Shown here: in pieces, positions 31,421 to 39,108 of the stretch
How positions within the stretch are numbered: position 1 is the stretch's first letter
Layout of the letters: each line of letters starts with the position of its first letter
DNA from: a virus
Direction: 5' to 3' (one strand)
IMG/VR virus record: IMGVR_UViG_3300029892_000197
Coordinates: 1-39,108 of that record
Length of the DNA: 39,108 bases
Translations under genes and position numbers: made by a program
Notes under the pieces: model-generated
Databases searched by the model: none
Told to the model about the DNA's origin: nothing
Seen by the model: the letters and a program-made list of their open reading frames with translations, nothing else

Positions 31421-33108
31421 CGATCTTTGCGGGAGGTGTGTTGCCCTCAGGCGTGAAGGGTGATCCGGCCTATGCCTTGCCGGAGAAATTCCTGCCGGCA
31501 CCGTTTCGCCCTTATGAGGGGGCCATTGCCCGATTCTCCAGCGGCGGTTCCCTGACCAACCTTCTGCCGGTCAGCGAACTGCCAATGGGTTTCGCCGGCT
31601 TCACGATCCGCCAGTTCGAGCAGCACTGGTATCACCAGATTCATCTGCTGCCGGGCAAGATCATACTGGGCAACCTGCTGTCGACGCAGATGCGGCAGAT
31701 CGAGGTCTGGAACGCGCATTTCGCCTCAAAGACCCTGTCGGCGATCGTCGGCGAGAACGATGGCGGCATCGTGCTGTCGGGCAGCAGCAATCCGCCGACG
31801 CAGTTCGGCATGCTGTCGTCGCGCCTGTACGAGGTTTCCATCAGCCTTGATGGTCCCCCGGTCATCGAGGCGTCCTTCAGCTTCCAGTTTCCTGGGGAGA
31901 CACCGCGCCTGAGCATCTCGGGTCGGCGGGTCGTGGTCTTCGGCCTGCGGCCCCACTGGGGCGAGTCCTGGCTGGAACGACTGGCCTGGGCCACCGATGT
32001 GCTGACTGCCCGGGATGGCACGGAACAGCGCGTGAGCCTGCGCGTCAATCCGCGCCGCTCGCTCGAATTCTCGATCCTGCTCGGGCGTGACGATGCGGCC
32101 TTGCTGGATGTCCTGCTGTCGGCCTGGCAGTCGCGGGTCTATGCCTTGCCGATCTGGCCCGACAAGACCCAGTTGGCGGGCAGTCTGATGGCGGGCAGTA
32201 CCTTCATTCCGCTGACGACAACGCATCTGGAGTACGAGGCCGATGGGCTGCTGGTGATCGGTACCGACAGCCGCAATACCGAGGCGGCCGAAGTCCTGTC
32301 GGTGGCCAGCAATGGTGTGACGCTCAAGCAACCCATCCTCCAGTCCTGGCCGGCAGGCGCCTTCGTGACACCGGCGCGCACGGCAAGGCTACGCATCAGT
32401 CAGCCGATAACGCGGATCACGGAAGCCATCGTGACGGCCCGGGTGGTGTTCGATATCGCGGGAACCACCTCGATCACCAAACAGGACAACGCCACCCGGC
32501 TGAGCAATGTACCGATCTGGCCGATGAGTTTCCCGCGACCGAACCGGGAGCGTGATGTCGAGGTTGAGTATCAGCGGCTCGCCGAGGTCCTGGACTACGA
32601 GACCGGCATCACAGCGGTGGATGACTCGGGGGCGCGACCGTTCATTCGTCGTACTTTCGATTTCCGCTTCACCAGTCGTGCCGAAATTGCCGCCCTCAAG
32701 GGCTGGCTGGCGGCCCGTGCTGGGCGCCTGGTGGCGTTCTGGCAGCCTGGCTGGGAAACGTCCATCGTGCCGACCCGCAAGATTCTGTCGAACCAGACGG
32801 TGATGACCGTGGCGGCGCGTGGTTATGCCCTGTACTTCAACCCCATGCCGGGGCGCACCGAAGCCGCCTTCCTGCACAAGAACGGCACCTGGTACTACCG
32901 CACGATCCTGAGCTTCGGCGCGGGGACCATCAATGACGAGGAGACGATGACGCTCGATCAGACCTTCGGCTTCGATGCCAACCCCGAAGACTGGTTCGCC
33001 ATTTACTTTCTGGAAAAAAGCCGGCTCGACAGCGACCAGATCGAATTGCACTGGATCTCCGACCGGATCGTCGAATCGGCATTGCCGGTCAAGAGCATCA
33101 AGGGATAA
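31417..33108 (+). CDS. Large tail structural protein
   Basis: This 563-residue protein has no single clear family name; it contains VEVWN-like beta segments, an internal repeat-like part of strands with LRISQPITRITEAIVTARVV, and the block IRRTFDFRFTSRAEIAALKG then WLAARAGRLVAFWQPGWETS, which is shared with siphophage tail proteins. It would be part of the distal tail or baseplate, next to the BR0599-type gene. The ATG at 31417 overlaps the previous stop; the longer frame from 31372 has no ribosome binding site. Confidence 0.7.
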   Translation: MTIFAGGVLPSGVKGDPAYALPEKFLPAPFRPYEGAIARFSSGGSLTNLLPVSELPMGFAGFTIRQFEQHWYHQIHLLPGKIILGNLLSTQMRQIEVWNAHFASKTLSAIVGENDGGIVLSGSSNPPTQFGMLSSRLYEVSISLDGPPVIEASFSFQFPGETPRLSISGRRVVVFGLRPHWGESWLERLAWATDVLTARDGTEQRVSLRVNPRRSLEFSILLGRDDAALLDVLLSAWQSRVYALPIWPDKTQLAGSLMAGSTFIPLTTTHLEYEADGLLVIGTDSRNTEAAEVLSVASNGVTLKQPILQSWPAGAFVTPARTARLRISQPITRITEAIVTARVVFDIAGTTSITKQDNATRLSNVPIWPMSFPRPNRERDVEVEYQRLAEVLDYETGITAVDDSGARPFIRRTFDFRFTSRAEIAALKGWLAARAGRLVAFWQPGWETSIVPTRKILSNQTVMTVAARGYALYFNPMPGRTEAAFLHKNGTWYYRTILSFGAGTINDEETMTLDQTFGFDANPEDWFAIYFLEKSRLDSDQIELHWISDRIVESALPVKSIKG

Positions 33109-33111
33109 CCA

Positions 33112-33909
33112 ATGTCCTATCTCACGCAGGAAACCTCGGTGGCCGCTGGTCTGCCGGTGGAACTCTATCGCTTCGTCCTTGGCCAGCAGGTCTGGGCGGT
33201 GACCAGTGGCCGCGAGGTCGTGACCTACCAGGCCGATACCTACCAGCCGGCCGTTCTGCGTCGTTCCGGACTCGAGCAATCGCCGGATTTCTCGCGCAAT
33301 GGCATCGAACTGGAATGTGCGCGCGACTTTGCGGTGGCCCAGTTGTTTGCCGCCAGCCGGCCCAACGGGGTGGTATCCCTGACGCTGTTTCGCAATCACT
33401 ATGGTGACAGCGAATACATCACGGCGTGGAAGGGCCGGGTGGCTTCGGTGGTGTTTGCCGGAAGCGGTGCGACGATCCGCTGCGAGTCGATCTTTACGGC
33501 CCTGAAGCGCCCAGGGCTACGGGCGCATTACCAGACGGGTTGCCGCCATGCCCTTTACGACCCGGGCTGTGGCATCAACAACCAGGCCTACAAGATCGCC
33601 GGCACGTTGAGCGCGGTCTCTGGCTTGACGGCGACGTCGGTGGCCTTCCTGTCGCAGAGCAGCGGATGGCTGACTGGCGGTTACCTGCGCGTGGGCGGCG
33701 TACCGCGCATGATCACCCAGCACTCGGGCGATACGGTGACCCTGTCGAGCGTCCTGCCCGGACTGGCGGTGGGCAGTGCCTTCGAAGCCTTCGCCGGCTG
33801 CGACCGCAGTTTCTCGACCTGCCAGAGCAAGTTCGGCAATTCGCTGAACTTTGGCGGATTCCCCTGGATACCAGCAAAGAACCCCTTTGCCGGCGACTCG
33901 ATCGTCTGA
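33112..33909 (+). CDS. DUF2163 / phage BR0599 family tail protein
   Basis: This 265-residue protein matches the phage BR0599 family: a N-terminal SYLTQETSVAAGLPVELYRF segment, a middle RPGLRAHYQTGCRHALYDPG followed by GCGINNQAYKIAGTLSAV, and the conserved C terminus CDRSFSTCQSKFGNSLNFGG then FPWIPAKNPFAG. Cysteines at these motifs are conserved in the family and may bind metal. It is a tail tip component in siphophages and gene transfer agents. The ATG lies three bases after the previous stop. Confidence 0.9.
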   Translation: MSYLTQETSVAAGLPVELYRFVLGQQVWAVTSGREVVTYQADTYQPAVLRRSGLEQSPDFSRNGIELECARDFAVAQLFAASRPNGVVSLTLFRNHYGDSEYITAWKGRVASVVFAGSGATIRCESIFTALKRPGLRAHYQTGCRHALYDPGCGINNQAYKIAGTLSAVSGLTATSVAFLSQSSGWLTGGYLRVGGVPRMITQHSGDTVTLSSVLPGLAVGSAFEAFAGCDRSFSTCQSKFGNSLNFGGFPWIPAKNPFAGDSIV

Positions 33910-33917
33910 GGCCAGTT

Positions 33918-34157
33918 ATGTGGACACAAATTCTCGTCTGGGTGGTGACCACGGTCATCGGAGCCTTGCTGAGCCCCCGGCCACCCAAACCGGCTTCCGT
34001 CTCGCCCGGCAATGTGGATGTTCCGGTGGCTGAACAGGGCAAACCCATCCCGGTGCTGTTCGGCACGCGGGTTATCCGCCAGGCCAACTGCGTCTGGTAT
34101 GGCGACATCAAGACCACGGAAATTCGCCAGACGTCTGGCAGTGGAGGTAAAAAGTGA
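33918..34157 (+). CDS. Small tail-associated protein
   Basis: This 79-residue protein starts with a hydrophobic segment (ILVWVVTTVIGALLSPRPPK), followed by VPVAEQGKPIPVLFGTRVIR and NCVWYGDIKTTEIR. Small proteins with this VWYGD pattern are usual between BR0599-type and tail tip genes of siphophages; the function is not known, perhaps tail tip assembly. The ATG at 33918 is chosen by the family-like N terminus; the ribosome binding site is weak (GAGG about 10 bp upstream). The upstream open frame overlaps the previous gene. Confidence 0.75.
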   Translation: MWTQILVWVVTTVIGALLSPRPPKPASVSPGNVDVPVAEQGKPIPVLFGTRVIRQANCVWYGDIKTTEIRQTSGSGGKK

Positions 34158-34171
34158 CGACCTTCCCCCCG

Positions 34172-34281
34172 ACCCCCTTCTCGAAGAAGGGGGTGACCAC
34201 GGTTCAGCCACGCAGGATTCCCTGCGTTGGCTTCCATGTCTTTGACTCGATGCCGCCTTGGGGCGGCCCGGCGGCGGCATC
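34172..34281. repeat. Cluster of three hairpins in a late intergenic gap
   Basis: Three stem-loops follow each other: ACCCCCTTCT (34172-34181) with AGAAGGGGGT (34185-34194), ACGCAGG (34210-34216) with CCTGCGT (34221-34227), and GATGCCGCC (34249-34257) with GGCGGCATC (34273-34281). None has a T tract. The last ends one base before the next ATG. The group resembles a REP/BIME-like element or a structured mRNA segment rather than coding sequence. Confidence 0.7.
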
Positions 34282-34482
34282 ATGACGGTGATCGCAACCC
34301 ACGAGGACGCCAAGGCCCTGGGCTATTGCAACGCGGGGCTGCGCAAATGGTTCCCGCGTGACGGGGTCAGTTTCGATGACTTCCGCAAGGACGGCGTGAC
34401 GACCGACTGGCTTCGCGCCACCGGCGACGCCATGGCCATGCGCCTTGCCGAAGCCGTTGAACAACGCGAGCAGGAGGCCTAA
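34282..34482 (+). CDS. Small tail-region protein, function unknown
   Basis: This 66-residue protein reads ATHEDAKALGYCNAGLRKWF, then FRKDGVTTDWLRATGDAMAM and an acidic C terminus. Similar small proteins sit at this place in related siphophages, as I recall, always between the small tail protein and the tip gene; none has a known role. The ATG at 34282 directly follows a hairpin arm, so its ribosome binding site may be sequestered. TTG 34258 is an in-frame alternative inside the hairpin loop. Confidence 0.65.
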   Translation: MTVIATHEDAKALGYCNAGLRKWFPRDGVSFDDFRKDGVTTDWLRATGDAMAMRLAEAVEQREQEA

Positions 34483-36693
34483 GTGGGCGGCGGCGGAAAA
34501 CGTGGTGGCGGCTCGAGTTCCTATGTCGTCGGCCATCGCTACTACGCTGGGCTGCATCTGGTCCTGTGCCATGGGCCGGTCGATGCCATCACCCGCATCA
34601 TCGTCGGCGAGCGCACCGCCTGGAGTGGCAGCATCACGAGCAGCCAGACGATCTACATCAATGCCCCGCAGCTGTTCGGCGGTGATTCACGCGAAGGCGG
34701 TGTGCAGGGCTATGTCGAGGTGAAGTTTGGCGGCCCGGCTGAAACAGTGTCCGGCTATCTGCAGCAGAAGCTCGGCAGCATCATTCCGGCGTTTCGCGGT
34801 GTGCTGTCGCTGATCGTCCAGCAGTGCCAGTTGTCAGCGATGAACCCCTACATCAAGCCCTGGAGCGTCGAGGCACGGCGGATTCCGGCACCGGTGGCCT
34901 TGGGCAGCGGCTACATCAATGGAGACGCCAATCCGGCCCACATCATCTACGAGTGCCTCAACAATGCGACCTGGGGTCTGGGGCACGCGACCAGCGAGAT
35001 CGATGCCAGCAGTTTCTCTACGGCGTCCTACACCCTGGGCAGCGAACAGTTCGGACTCTCCCTGTTGTGGGATCGCGAACAGCCCCTCGAAGAGTTCATC
35101 GGCGAAGTGCTGCGCCACATCGATGGCACGCTCTATGTCCATCCGCGTACCGGGCAATACACTCTGAAACTCGCCCGGGCGGATTACAGCCTTCCGAGCC
35201 TCATGGTGCTGGATGCCACCAATATCCTGGCGCTGGAAAGTTTTTCGCGCCCGGCCGAATCCGAACTGATCAATCAGGTCACGGTGCGCTACCGGGACCG
35301 CAGCACTGACAAGGACGCGGCGATCACCGTGCATGACCTGGCGGCACTGGAACTGGCCGGTGGTGTGGTGTCCTCGGTGACGGTGGACTATCCGGGCATC
35401 AGCAACGGCACGCTGGCCTCGAAGGTGGCGCTGGGCGACCTCAAGCAGTTGTCCGTGCCCCTGGCCAAGGCGACGCTGATCGCCAACCGCAAGGCGGCCA
35501 GTCTCAATATCGGCGATGTCTTCAAGCTGACCTGGCCGGAGTTGGGCATCGCCCAGCTGGTGATGCGGGTGGTGCGCATCAGCTATGGCACCCTGACTGA
35601 TGGGCGGGTGCGTATCGAATGTGTCGAGGACATCTTCGGCTTGCCCTCGGCCACCTATGTCTCACCGACGCCGACCTCCTGGGTTTCGCCTTTGACCGCC
35701 CCGGCCCCGGTGCCGTTCAGAAAACTGGGCGAGGCGCCATGGTGGACGGTAGTGAAGCGAGTGGTTGGCGAATCGGCGACGGCCCGGGCTGAACTAGAAC
35801 CTGAAGGCGGGCTTCTGGTGGTGTGCGCAAGCCGGCCCTCCGGAGATTCCCTCAACGTGAAGGTGCTGACGCGCCAGGGCAGTGCCGCATTTGCCGAGGT
35901 CGAGGCGATGGGTTTTACGCCCAACGCGACGCTGATCAACGACATCGACCCGGCTGCCACCGTACTGGCGATCGGTAACGGGCAGGACCTGGAGTCGGTC
36001 GGCCTCGACAAATTGGCCTATCTCGACGACGAGATCGTGGCGATCAAGGCGGTGAATCTCGGTGCTGGGACAATCACGGTGGAACGAGGCATTCTCGATA
36101 CCGTACCGGTGAGTCATCTGGCCGGCGCGCGGCTCTGGTTCGCCGATGGCGTGGAAGCCCTGCTCACCGAGCAGTATCTGTCCGGGGAATCACTGCAGGT
36201 CAAGCTGCTGCCGTCGACCGGCATGGGACGCCTGGCGGAGTCAGCGGCGACGGCCGACAGCTACACCTTCGCCAAGCGCATGATCCGGCCTTACCCACCG
36301 GGGAATGTACGGGTCAATAACGTGATGTGGCCCACCGTGATTCTGGGCCAGATGGCGCTGACCTGGGCCCATCGCGACCGGATGCAGCAGACCGTCTATC
36401 TGGTGACGCAGTCGGAAGGCAACATCGGCCCCGAGGCGGGGACCACCTACACGGTCCGCATCTACAACGAGAACCTTGGGCTCCAAAAAACCCTGACGGG
36501 ACTAACCACGACGTCCCTGACCTATACGACCAATGACGAAGCCACGGACAGTGGGCTGGGTCGGATCAACGGCCGGATCAAGGTCGAGATCGAGTCGGTG
36601 CGCGACGGGCAGGTCAACTGGCAGAAGCAGACGCGGAGTTTCGATCGGGCGGGCTTCGGCCTGAACTACGGCAAATACTATGGAGGCATCTGA
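34483..36693 (+). CDS. Tail tip / host specificity protein, gpJ-like
   Basis: This 736-residue protein is the central tail tip protein. It starts with a Gly-rich stretch (MGGGGKRGGGSSSYVVGHRY), then YYAGLHLVLCHGPVDAITRI, a WSVEARRIPAP segment near 126, and an extended region with LWDREQPLEEFIGEVLRHID and GTLYVHPRTGQYTLKLARAD, a pattern shared with gpJ/GTA tip proteins. The C-terminal third is beta-rich and ends in FGLNYGKYYGGI. It would bind the receptor and seal the tail. The start is GTG 34483 with AGGAGG (34472-34477) 5 bp upstream. Confidence 0.85.
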   Translation: MGGGGKRGGGSSSYVVGHRYYAGLHLVLCHGPVDAITRIIVGERTAWSGSITSSQTIYINAPQLFGGDSREGGVQGYVEVKFGGPAETVSGYLQQKLGSIIPAFRGVLSLIVQQCQLSAMNPYIKPWSVEARRIPAPVALGSGYINGDANPAHIIYECLNNATWGLGHATSEIDASSFSTASYTLGSEQFGLSLLWDREQPLEEFIGEVLRHIDGTLYVHPRTGQYTLKLARADYSLPSLMVLDATNILALESFSRPAESELINQVTVRYRDRSTDKDAAITVHDLAALELAGGVVSSVTVDYPGISNGTLASKVALGDLKQLSVPLAKATLIANRKAASLNIGDVFKLTWPELGIAQLVMRVVRISYGTLTDGRVRIECVEDIFGLPSATYVSPTPTSWVSPLTAPAPVPFRKLGEAPWWTVVKRVVGESATARAELEPEGGLLVVCASRPSGDSLNVKVLTRQGSAAFAEVEAMGFTPNATLINDIDPAATVLAIGNGQDLESVGLDKLAYLDDEIVAIKAVNLGAGTITVERGILDTVPVSHLAGARLWFADGVEALLTEQYLSGESLQVKLLPSTGMGRLAESAATADSYTFAKRMIRPYPPGNVRVNNVMWPTVILGQMALTWAHRDRMQQTVYLVTQSEGNIGPEAGTTYTVRIYNENLGLQKTLTGLTTTSLTYTTNDEATDSGLGRINGRIKVEIESVRDGQVNWQKQTRSFDRAGFGLNYGKYYGGI

Positions 36694-37043
36694 TGGCAAG
36701 TACTGATCCCAACCTGGGACTGACCTACGGCTGGACCCTCGGCGAGTCCGGGTGGCACACGACGATGGACGGTAATTTGAAGCGGCTCGGTGCGGTAGTC
36801 GGTCTCGCCGTCAAGGATCGGGATCTGGTCACGCCGCCGGCCAGTCCGGTCGATGGCGACCGCTACATCATTCCGGCCGCTGCGACCGGTGTGTGGGCTG
36901 GCAGGACCAACCAGATCGCCGTGCGCGTGGCCAGTGCCTGGGAGTACTACACGCCGAAGGTCGGCTGGCTTTGCTACATCGATGACGAGGCTGTTCTATC
37001 GGCTTACAAGGCCACCGGCTGGAGTGCCGGCATCGCGATCTGA
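36693..37043 (+). CDS. DUF2793 family protein
   Basis: This 116-residue protein matches DUF2793, a small domain found after tail tip genes: NLGLTYGWTLGESGWHTTMD, then PPASPVDGDRYIIPAAATGV and VGWLCYIDDEAVLSAYKATG. It is probably a receptor-facing or fibre-attachment module. The ATG overlaps the stop of the tip gene by one base, so the two are made together. Confidence 0.88.
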   Translation: MASTDPNLGLTYGWTLGESGWHTTMDGNLKRLGAVVGLAVKDRDLVTPPASPVDGDRYIIPAAATGVWAGRTNQIAVRVASAWEYYTPKVGWLCYIDDEAVLSAYKATGWSAGIAI

Positions 37044-37064
37044 CATTGCTTTATCAACACTACG

Positions 37065-37085
37065 AGCCCACCCACGAGGTGGGCT
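37065..37085 (+). terminator. Hairpin between tail and lysis genes
   Basis: AGCCCACC (37065-37072) pairs with GGTGGGCT (37078-37085) around CACGA and is followed by TCGCATTTCT, a weak T-rich stretch. It sits 24 bp before the DUF6127 ATG and may act as a partial terminator tuning lysis-gene expression. Confidence 0.65.
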
Positions 37086-37108
37086 TCGCATTTCTGGAGG
37101 ACGAAATC

Positions 37109-37402
37109 ATGGATGCAACCCCAATGGAGCGCCGCAAGATGGTGACCATTCCGCAAGAAGAGTTCGAGGCGATGCTGGAACGGGCGGCCGAACGTGGCGC
37201 TCGAGCCGCGCTGCACGGCGTGGGCCTGGATGGTGAGGATGCCGCTCACGACATCCGGGAACTGAGGAACCTGCTGGATGCCTTTAATGAGGCCAAGCGC
37301 ACAGCTGGCATCACCCTGGTCAAGATGATCGTCACCGGCCTGGTGCTGGCCTTGCTGGCTGGCACCGTGCTCAAGATCAAGTTGTTCGGGGGCCAGCCAT
37401 GA
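37109..37402 (+). CDS. DUF6127 family membrane protein
   Basis: This 97-residue protein matches what I recall of DUF6127: an acidic helical N terminus with MVTIPQEEFEAMLERAAERG and GLDGEDAAHDIRELRNLLDA, then one membrane helix (LVKMIVTGLVLALLAGTVLK, about 70-90) near the C terminus. Such genes precede holin and lysozyme, so a lysis-control or holin-partner role is likely. GGAGG lies before the ATG at 37109; an in-frame start at 37046 is upstream of the hairpin. Its stop overlaps the holin start. Confidence 0.82.
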   Translation: MDATPMERRKMVTIPQEEFEAMLERAAERGARAALHGVGLDGEDAAHDIRELRNLLDAFNEAKRTAGITLVKMIVTGLVLALLAGTVLKIKLFGGQP

Positions 37403-37875
37403 TCGAGACCTTGCTTGGCGGGTTGCTCGGCGGTGCATTCCGTCTGGCCCCGGAAATCCTGAAGTGGATGGACCGCAATGGCGAGCGTGCCCATGAACTG
37501 GCGATGCAGGACAAGGCGCTGGAGTTCGAGAAGCTTCGCGGGGCGCAGCGAATGTCGGAAATCGGGGAAGCTGCCGATGCGGCATGGAATACCGGGGCCA
37601 TCGAAGCACTGAAGGAGGCGGTCGCTGCCCAAGGTCAGCGTTCCGGCGTGCGATGGGCCGATGCGCTATCGATCAGCGTGCGGCCTGTGATCACCTACTG
37701 GTTCATGGCGATCTACTGCGCGGCCAAGACGGCAGCGTTTGCGGCGGCTGTCACGGCGGGTGCCGGCTGGGGAACCGCGATCTTGCACGCCTGGACGGAA
37801 GCTGATCAGGCGCTGTGGGCCGGGGTGTTGAACTTCTGGTTCCTCGGGCGGGTGTTCGATCGGGTGCGGCCGTGA
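37399..37875 (+). CDS. Holin of the 3TM (gene transfer agent-type) family
   Basis: This 158-residue protein has a weak N-terminal hydrophobic stretch, an amphipathic charged part (about 25-85), then SVRPVITYWFMAIYCAAKTA and ALWAGVLNFWFLGRVFDRVR as membrane segments. SVRPxITY is a hallmark of the GTA_holin_3TM family. It would form the membrane lesion that lets the endolysin out. It overlaps both the DUF6127 gene and the lysozyme start. Confidence 0.8.
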   Translation: MIETLLGGLLGGAFRLAPEILKWMDRNGERAHELAMQDKALEFEKLRGAQRMSEIGEAADAAWNTGAIEALKEAVAAQGQRSGVRWADALSISVRPVITYWFMAIYCAAKTAAFAAAVTAGAGWGTAILHAWTEADQALWAGVLNFWFLGRVFDRVRP

Positions 37876-38339
37876 TCGAAGTCCCGAAGACTGCCGTTGA
37901 TCTGGCCAAGCGCTTCGAGGGCTTTGAGCGCAAGGCAAAGCGTGGGGTCGAGATCACCGCAATTCCCTACATCTGCCCTGCTGGTTACTGGACTATTGGC
38001 TACGGCCACTTATGCGACCCGAAGCATCCGCCGATCACCGAAGCGGAGGCCGAGGTCTATCTGGCACGTGATTTACAAACGGCACTGGCAGCGACACTGC
38101 GTTATTGCCCGGTGCTGGCAAAAGAGCATGAGGGGCGACTCGCAGCCATCGTCGACTTCACTTTCAATCTCGGTGCAGGGCGATTGCAAACTTCTACTTT
38201 GCGGCGACGGATCAATCAGCGGGACTGGCTTGCCGCAGGTCAGGAGTTGCGACGCTGGGTCTATGGCGGTGGCAAGGTGCTGCCAGGGTTGGTTAGTCGC
38301 CGAGAGGCTGAAATAAATTGGCTAGTTCGCGGCCTGTGA
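37872..38339 (+). CDS. Endolysin, GH24 lysozyme family
   Basis: This 155-residue muramidase would cleave peptidoglycan after holin action. The catalytic Glu is Glu16 (RFEGFE), followed by YICPAGYWTIGYGH (33-46), in which Cys35 takes the place of the T4 Asp20 and Thr41 the place of Thr26. FTFNLGAG and RRWVYGGGKVLPGLVSRRE are further family motifs. The Glu-to-Cys gap is 18 residues, longer than the usual 8. No signal or SAR helix is present, so export by the holin is expected. The start is GTG 37872, overlapping the holin stop. No spanin gene was seen after it. Confidence 0.92.
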   Translation: MIEVPKTAVDLAKRFEGFERKAKRGVEITAIPYICPAGYWTIGYGHLCDPKHPPITEAEAEVYLARDLQTALAATLRYCPVLAKEHEGRLAAIVDFTFNLGAGRLQTSTLRRRINQRDWLAAGQELRRWVYGGGKVLPGLVSRREAEINWLVRGL

Positions 38340-38346
38340 TCTCAGA

Positions 38347-39108
38347 TCATCGATCTTCAAGCACTTGATCGGCAGACTCGCCAGCGGCGACAAAACTTCT
38401 CAGAATATTTCCACCCGATTCGCCGACCAACAAGTAAGCCAACCTGAAGCGTTCGTCAGAGCTGGCCAGAGCCTCTAACTTGCGTACCTGCTCTTGCAGC
38501 TTGACCATATCTTCGCCGAGCCATGCCATGATGCGGCGGACACGATCCTCGATGTTTGTGCTTTCCTTCAACTCGGCGAGCTCATGGACGACATCGTGCT
38601 TGGTGCCAATCCAGTCCGAACATAGAGACTCGATCGAAGCGCGAATATCTGCGGGCAGCTCGACATTCGGGAGTTCTTTCTGAACATAGTCAGCATTGCT
38701 CATCAGGCTCATTGCGCAAGCATATGCCGCTGAGCAAAATTGATCGAGTGCACCGCTTTCTGGAGAAGCGGAGTGCTGATTGCCGGACGAGTTGGCGCGG
38801 ATATATTCCTGACTGAACGGCTTCCAGTCATCCTCGGAGAATAGGCGCAGGATGTATTCACGCGCCGAGCCTGGTTCCCACTGATATTTTTCCGAGAACT
38901 GGTCGAGGAAACCAAGTAGGTGGAAAAAAGCCCGATTGCTGATGTCCCAATGAAGCTGCTCTCCAATGTAGTCCCCATTGATTCCCTTGTACTCGTCAAG
39001 CGACCGCCGCAGTCCAAGGCAGAATTCTTCGATGACTCGACTGACAAGCTCAGGGTCTTCACCCGTGTTGGCTGCTATCTGATCGACGAACGAGCGTTCT
39101 TTAGTCAC
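38347..39108 (-). CDS. Unrecognised accessory protein, reaches window edge
   Basis: This protein of at least 253 residues is on the minus strand, 7 bp after the lysozyme and convergent with it. It begins with a GTG at the last base of the window, so the true start may lie beyond it. Residues 5-40 (SFVDQIAANTGEDPELVSRV and IEEFCLGLRRSLDE) resemble the first two helices of HU/IHF proteins, but no beta arm follows. The C-terminal third is coiled-coil-like (DMVKLQEQVRKLEALASSDE). It has no membrane segment or catalytic motif that I recognise. Two 60-bp samples have 52% GC, lower than the phage. It is probably an accessory or lysogenic-conversion gene. Confidence 0.75.
   Translation of the reverse strand: MTKERSFVDQIAANTGEDPELVSRVIEEFCLGLRRSLDEYKGINGDYIGEQLHWDISNRAFFHLLGFLDQFSEKYQWEPGSAREYILRLFSEDDWKPFSQEYIRANSSGNQHSASPESGALDQFCSAAYACAMSLMSNADYVQKELPNVELPADIRASIESLCSDWIGTKHDVVHELAELKESTNIEDRVRRIMAWLGEDMVKLQEQVRKLEALASSDERFRLAYLLVGESGGNILRSFVAAGESADQVLEDR

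Noticed and set aside
34012-34245. Small open frame across the hairpin region
   Set aside because: It overlaps the small tail gene out of frame, has no ribosome binding site and reads through the hairpins.
33112-37875. Gene transfer agent instead of a phage
   Set aside because: BR0599 and 3TM holin families occur in gene transfer agents, but the recombinase, primase, antirepressor and lambda-like packaging genes show a self-replicating temperate phage.

Overview
The window is almost entirely one temperate siphophage genome (a prophage or a very close relative) with a lambda-type head module, carried by a GC-rich proteobacterium. The large serine recombinase paired with a DUF2924 protein, the DUF3489 gene and the codon use suggest a beta- or gammaproteobacterial host, more likely beta; this is an inference, because no host housekeeping gene is present. 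No tRNA, rRNA, insertion sequence or CRISPR array was seen, and no CI-type repressor or phage end (att site) could be identified, so lysogeny control and at least one end probably lie outside.

Layout. (1) 1-2368: a translationally coupled cassette of DUF2924 protein, large serine recombinase and KorB/ParB-like helix-turn-helix protein, closed by a strong terminator at 2396-2422. (2) 2550-10906, plus strand: the early operon, with HTH regulators, a BRO antirepressor, a Sak4-like RecA-fold ATPase, an SSB-like DUF669-type protein, small zinc-binding proteins, a Cas4/AddB-like Fe-S exonuclease, a D5/P4-type primase-helicase, a RuvC-like resolvase and a DUF6362 protein. A 16-bp perfect inverted repeat enclosing a Z-DNA-prone tract lies between primase and resolvase. 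(3) 10907-13964: a 317-bp non-coding stretch with GTTACCA repeats and a hairpin, then two tandem ParB-methyltransferase fusions, one SPPY-type and one DPPY-type. (4) 13857-15952, minus strand: five small genes in three transcription units, each preceded by a copy of the same repeat. (5) 16065-26630, plus strand: terminase, two fibre-like proteins, gpW-like joiner, portal, S49 protease with an apparent nested scaffold, decoration protein, capsid, FII-like joiner, a reverse-strand pRiA4b ORF-3 cargo gene, tail terminator, tail tube, and a tail chaperone with a -1 frameshift product. (6) 26612-37043: tape measure, tail tip and adhesion genes. (7) 37109-38339: DUF6127 membrane protein, 3TM holin and GH24 endolysin. 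(8) 38347-39108, minus strand: an unrecognised lower-GC gene running to the window edge.

How it works together. The recombinase would integrate and excise the genome; Sak4-like annealase, SSB-like protein, Fe-S exonuclease and RuvC-like nuclease form a self-contained recombination set beside the primase-helicase; the orphan methyltransferases probably protect the DNA from host restriction; the late genes follow the lambda order with local insertions. The most unusual points are the origin-like element at 9731-9827, the repeat-controlled minus-strand cluster overlapping the methyltransferase 3' end, the cargo gene inside the head-tail operon, the frameshift-made chaperone product, and the fibre-like pair between terminase and portal.
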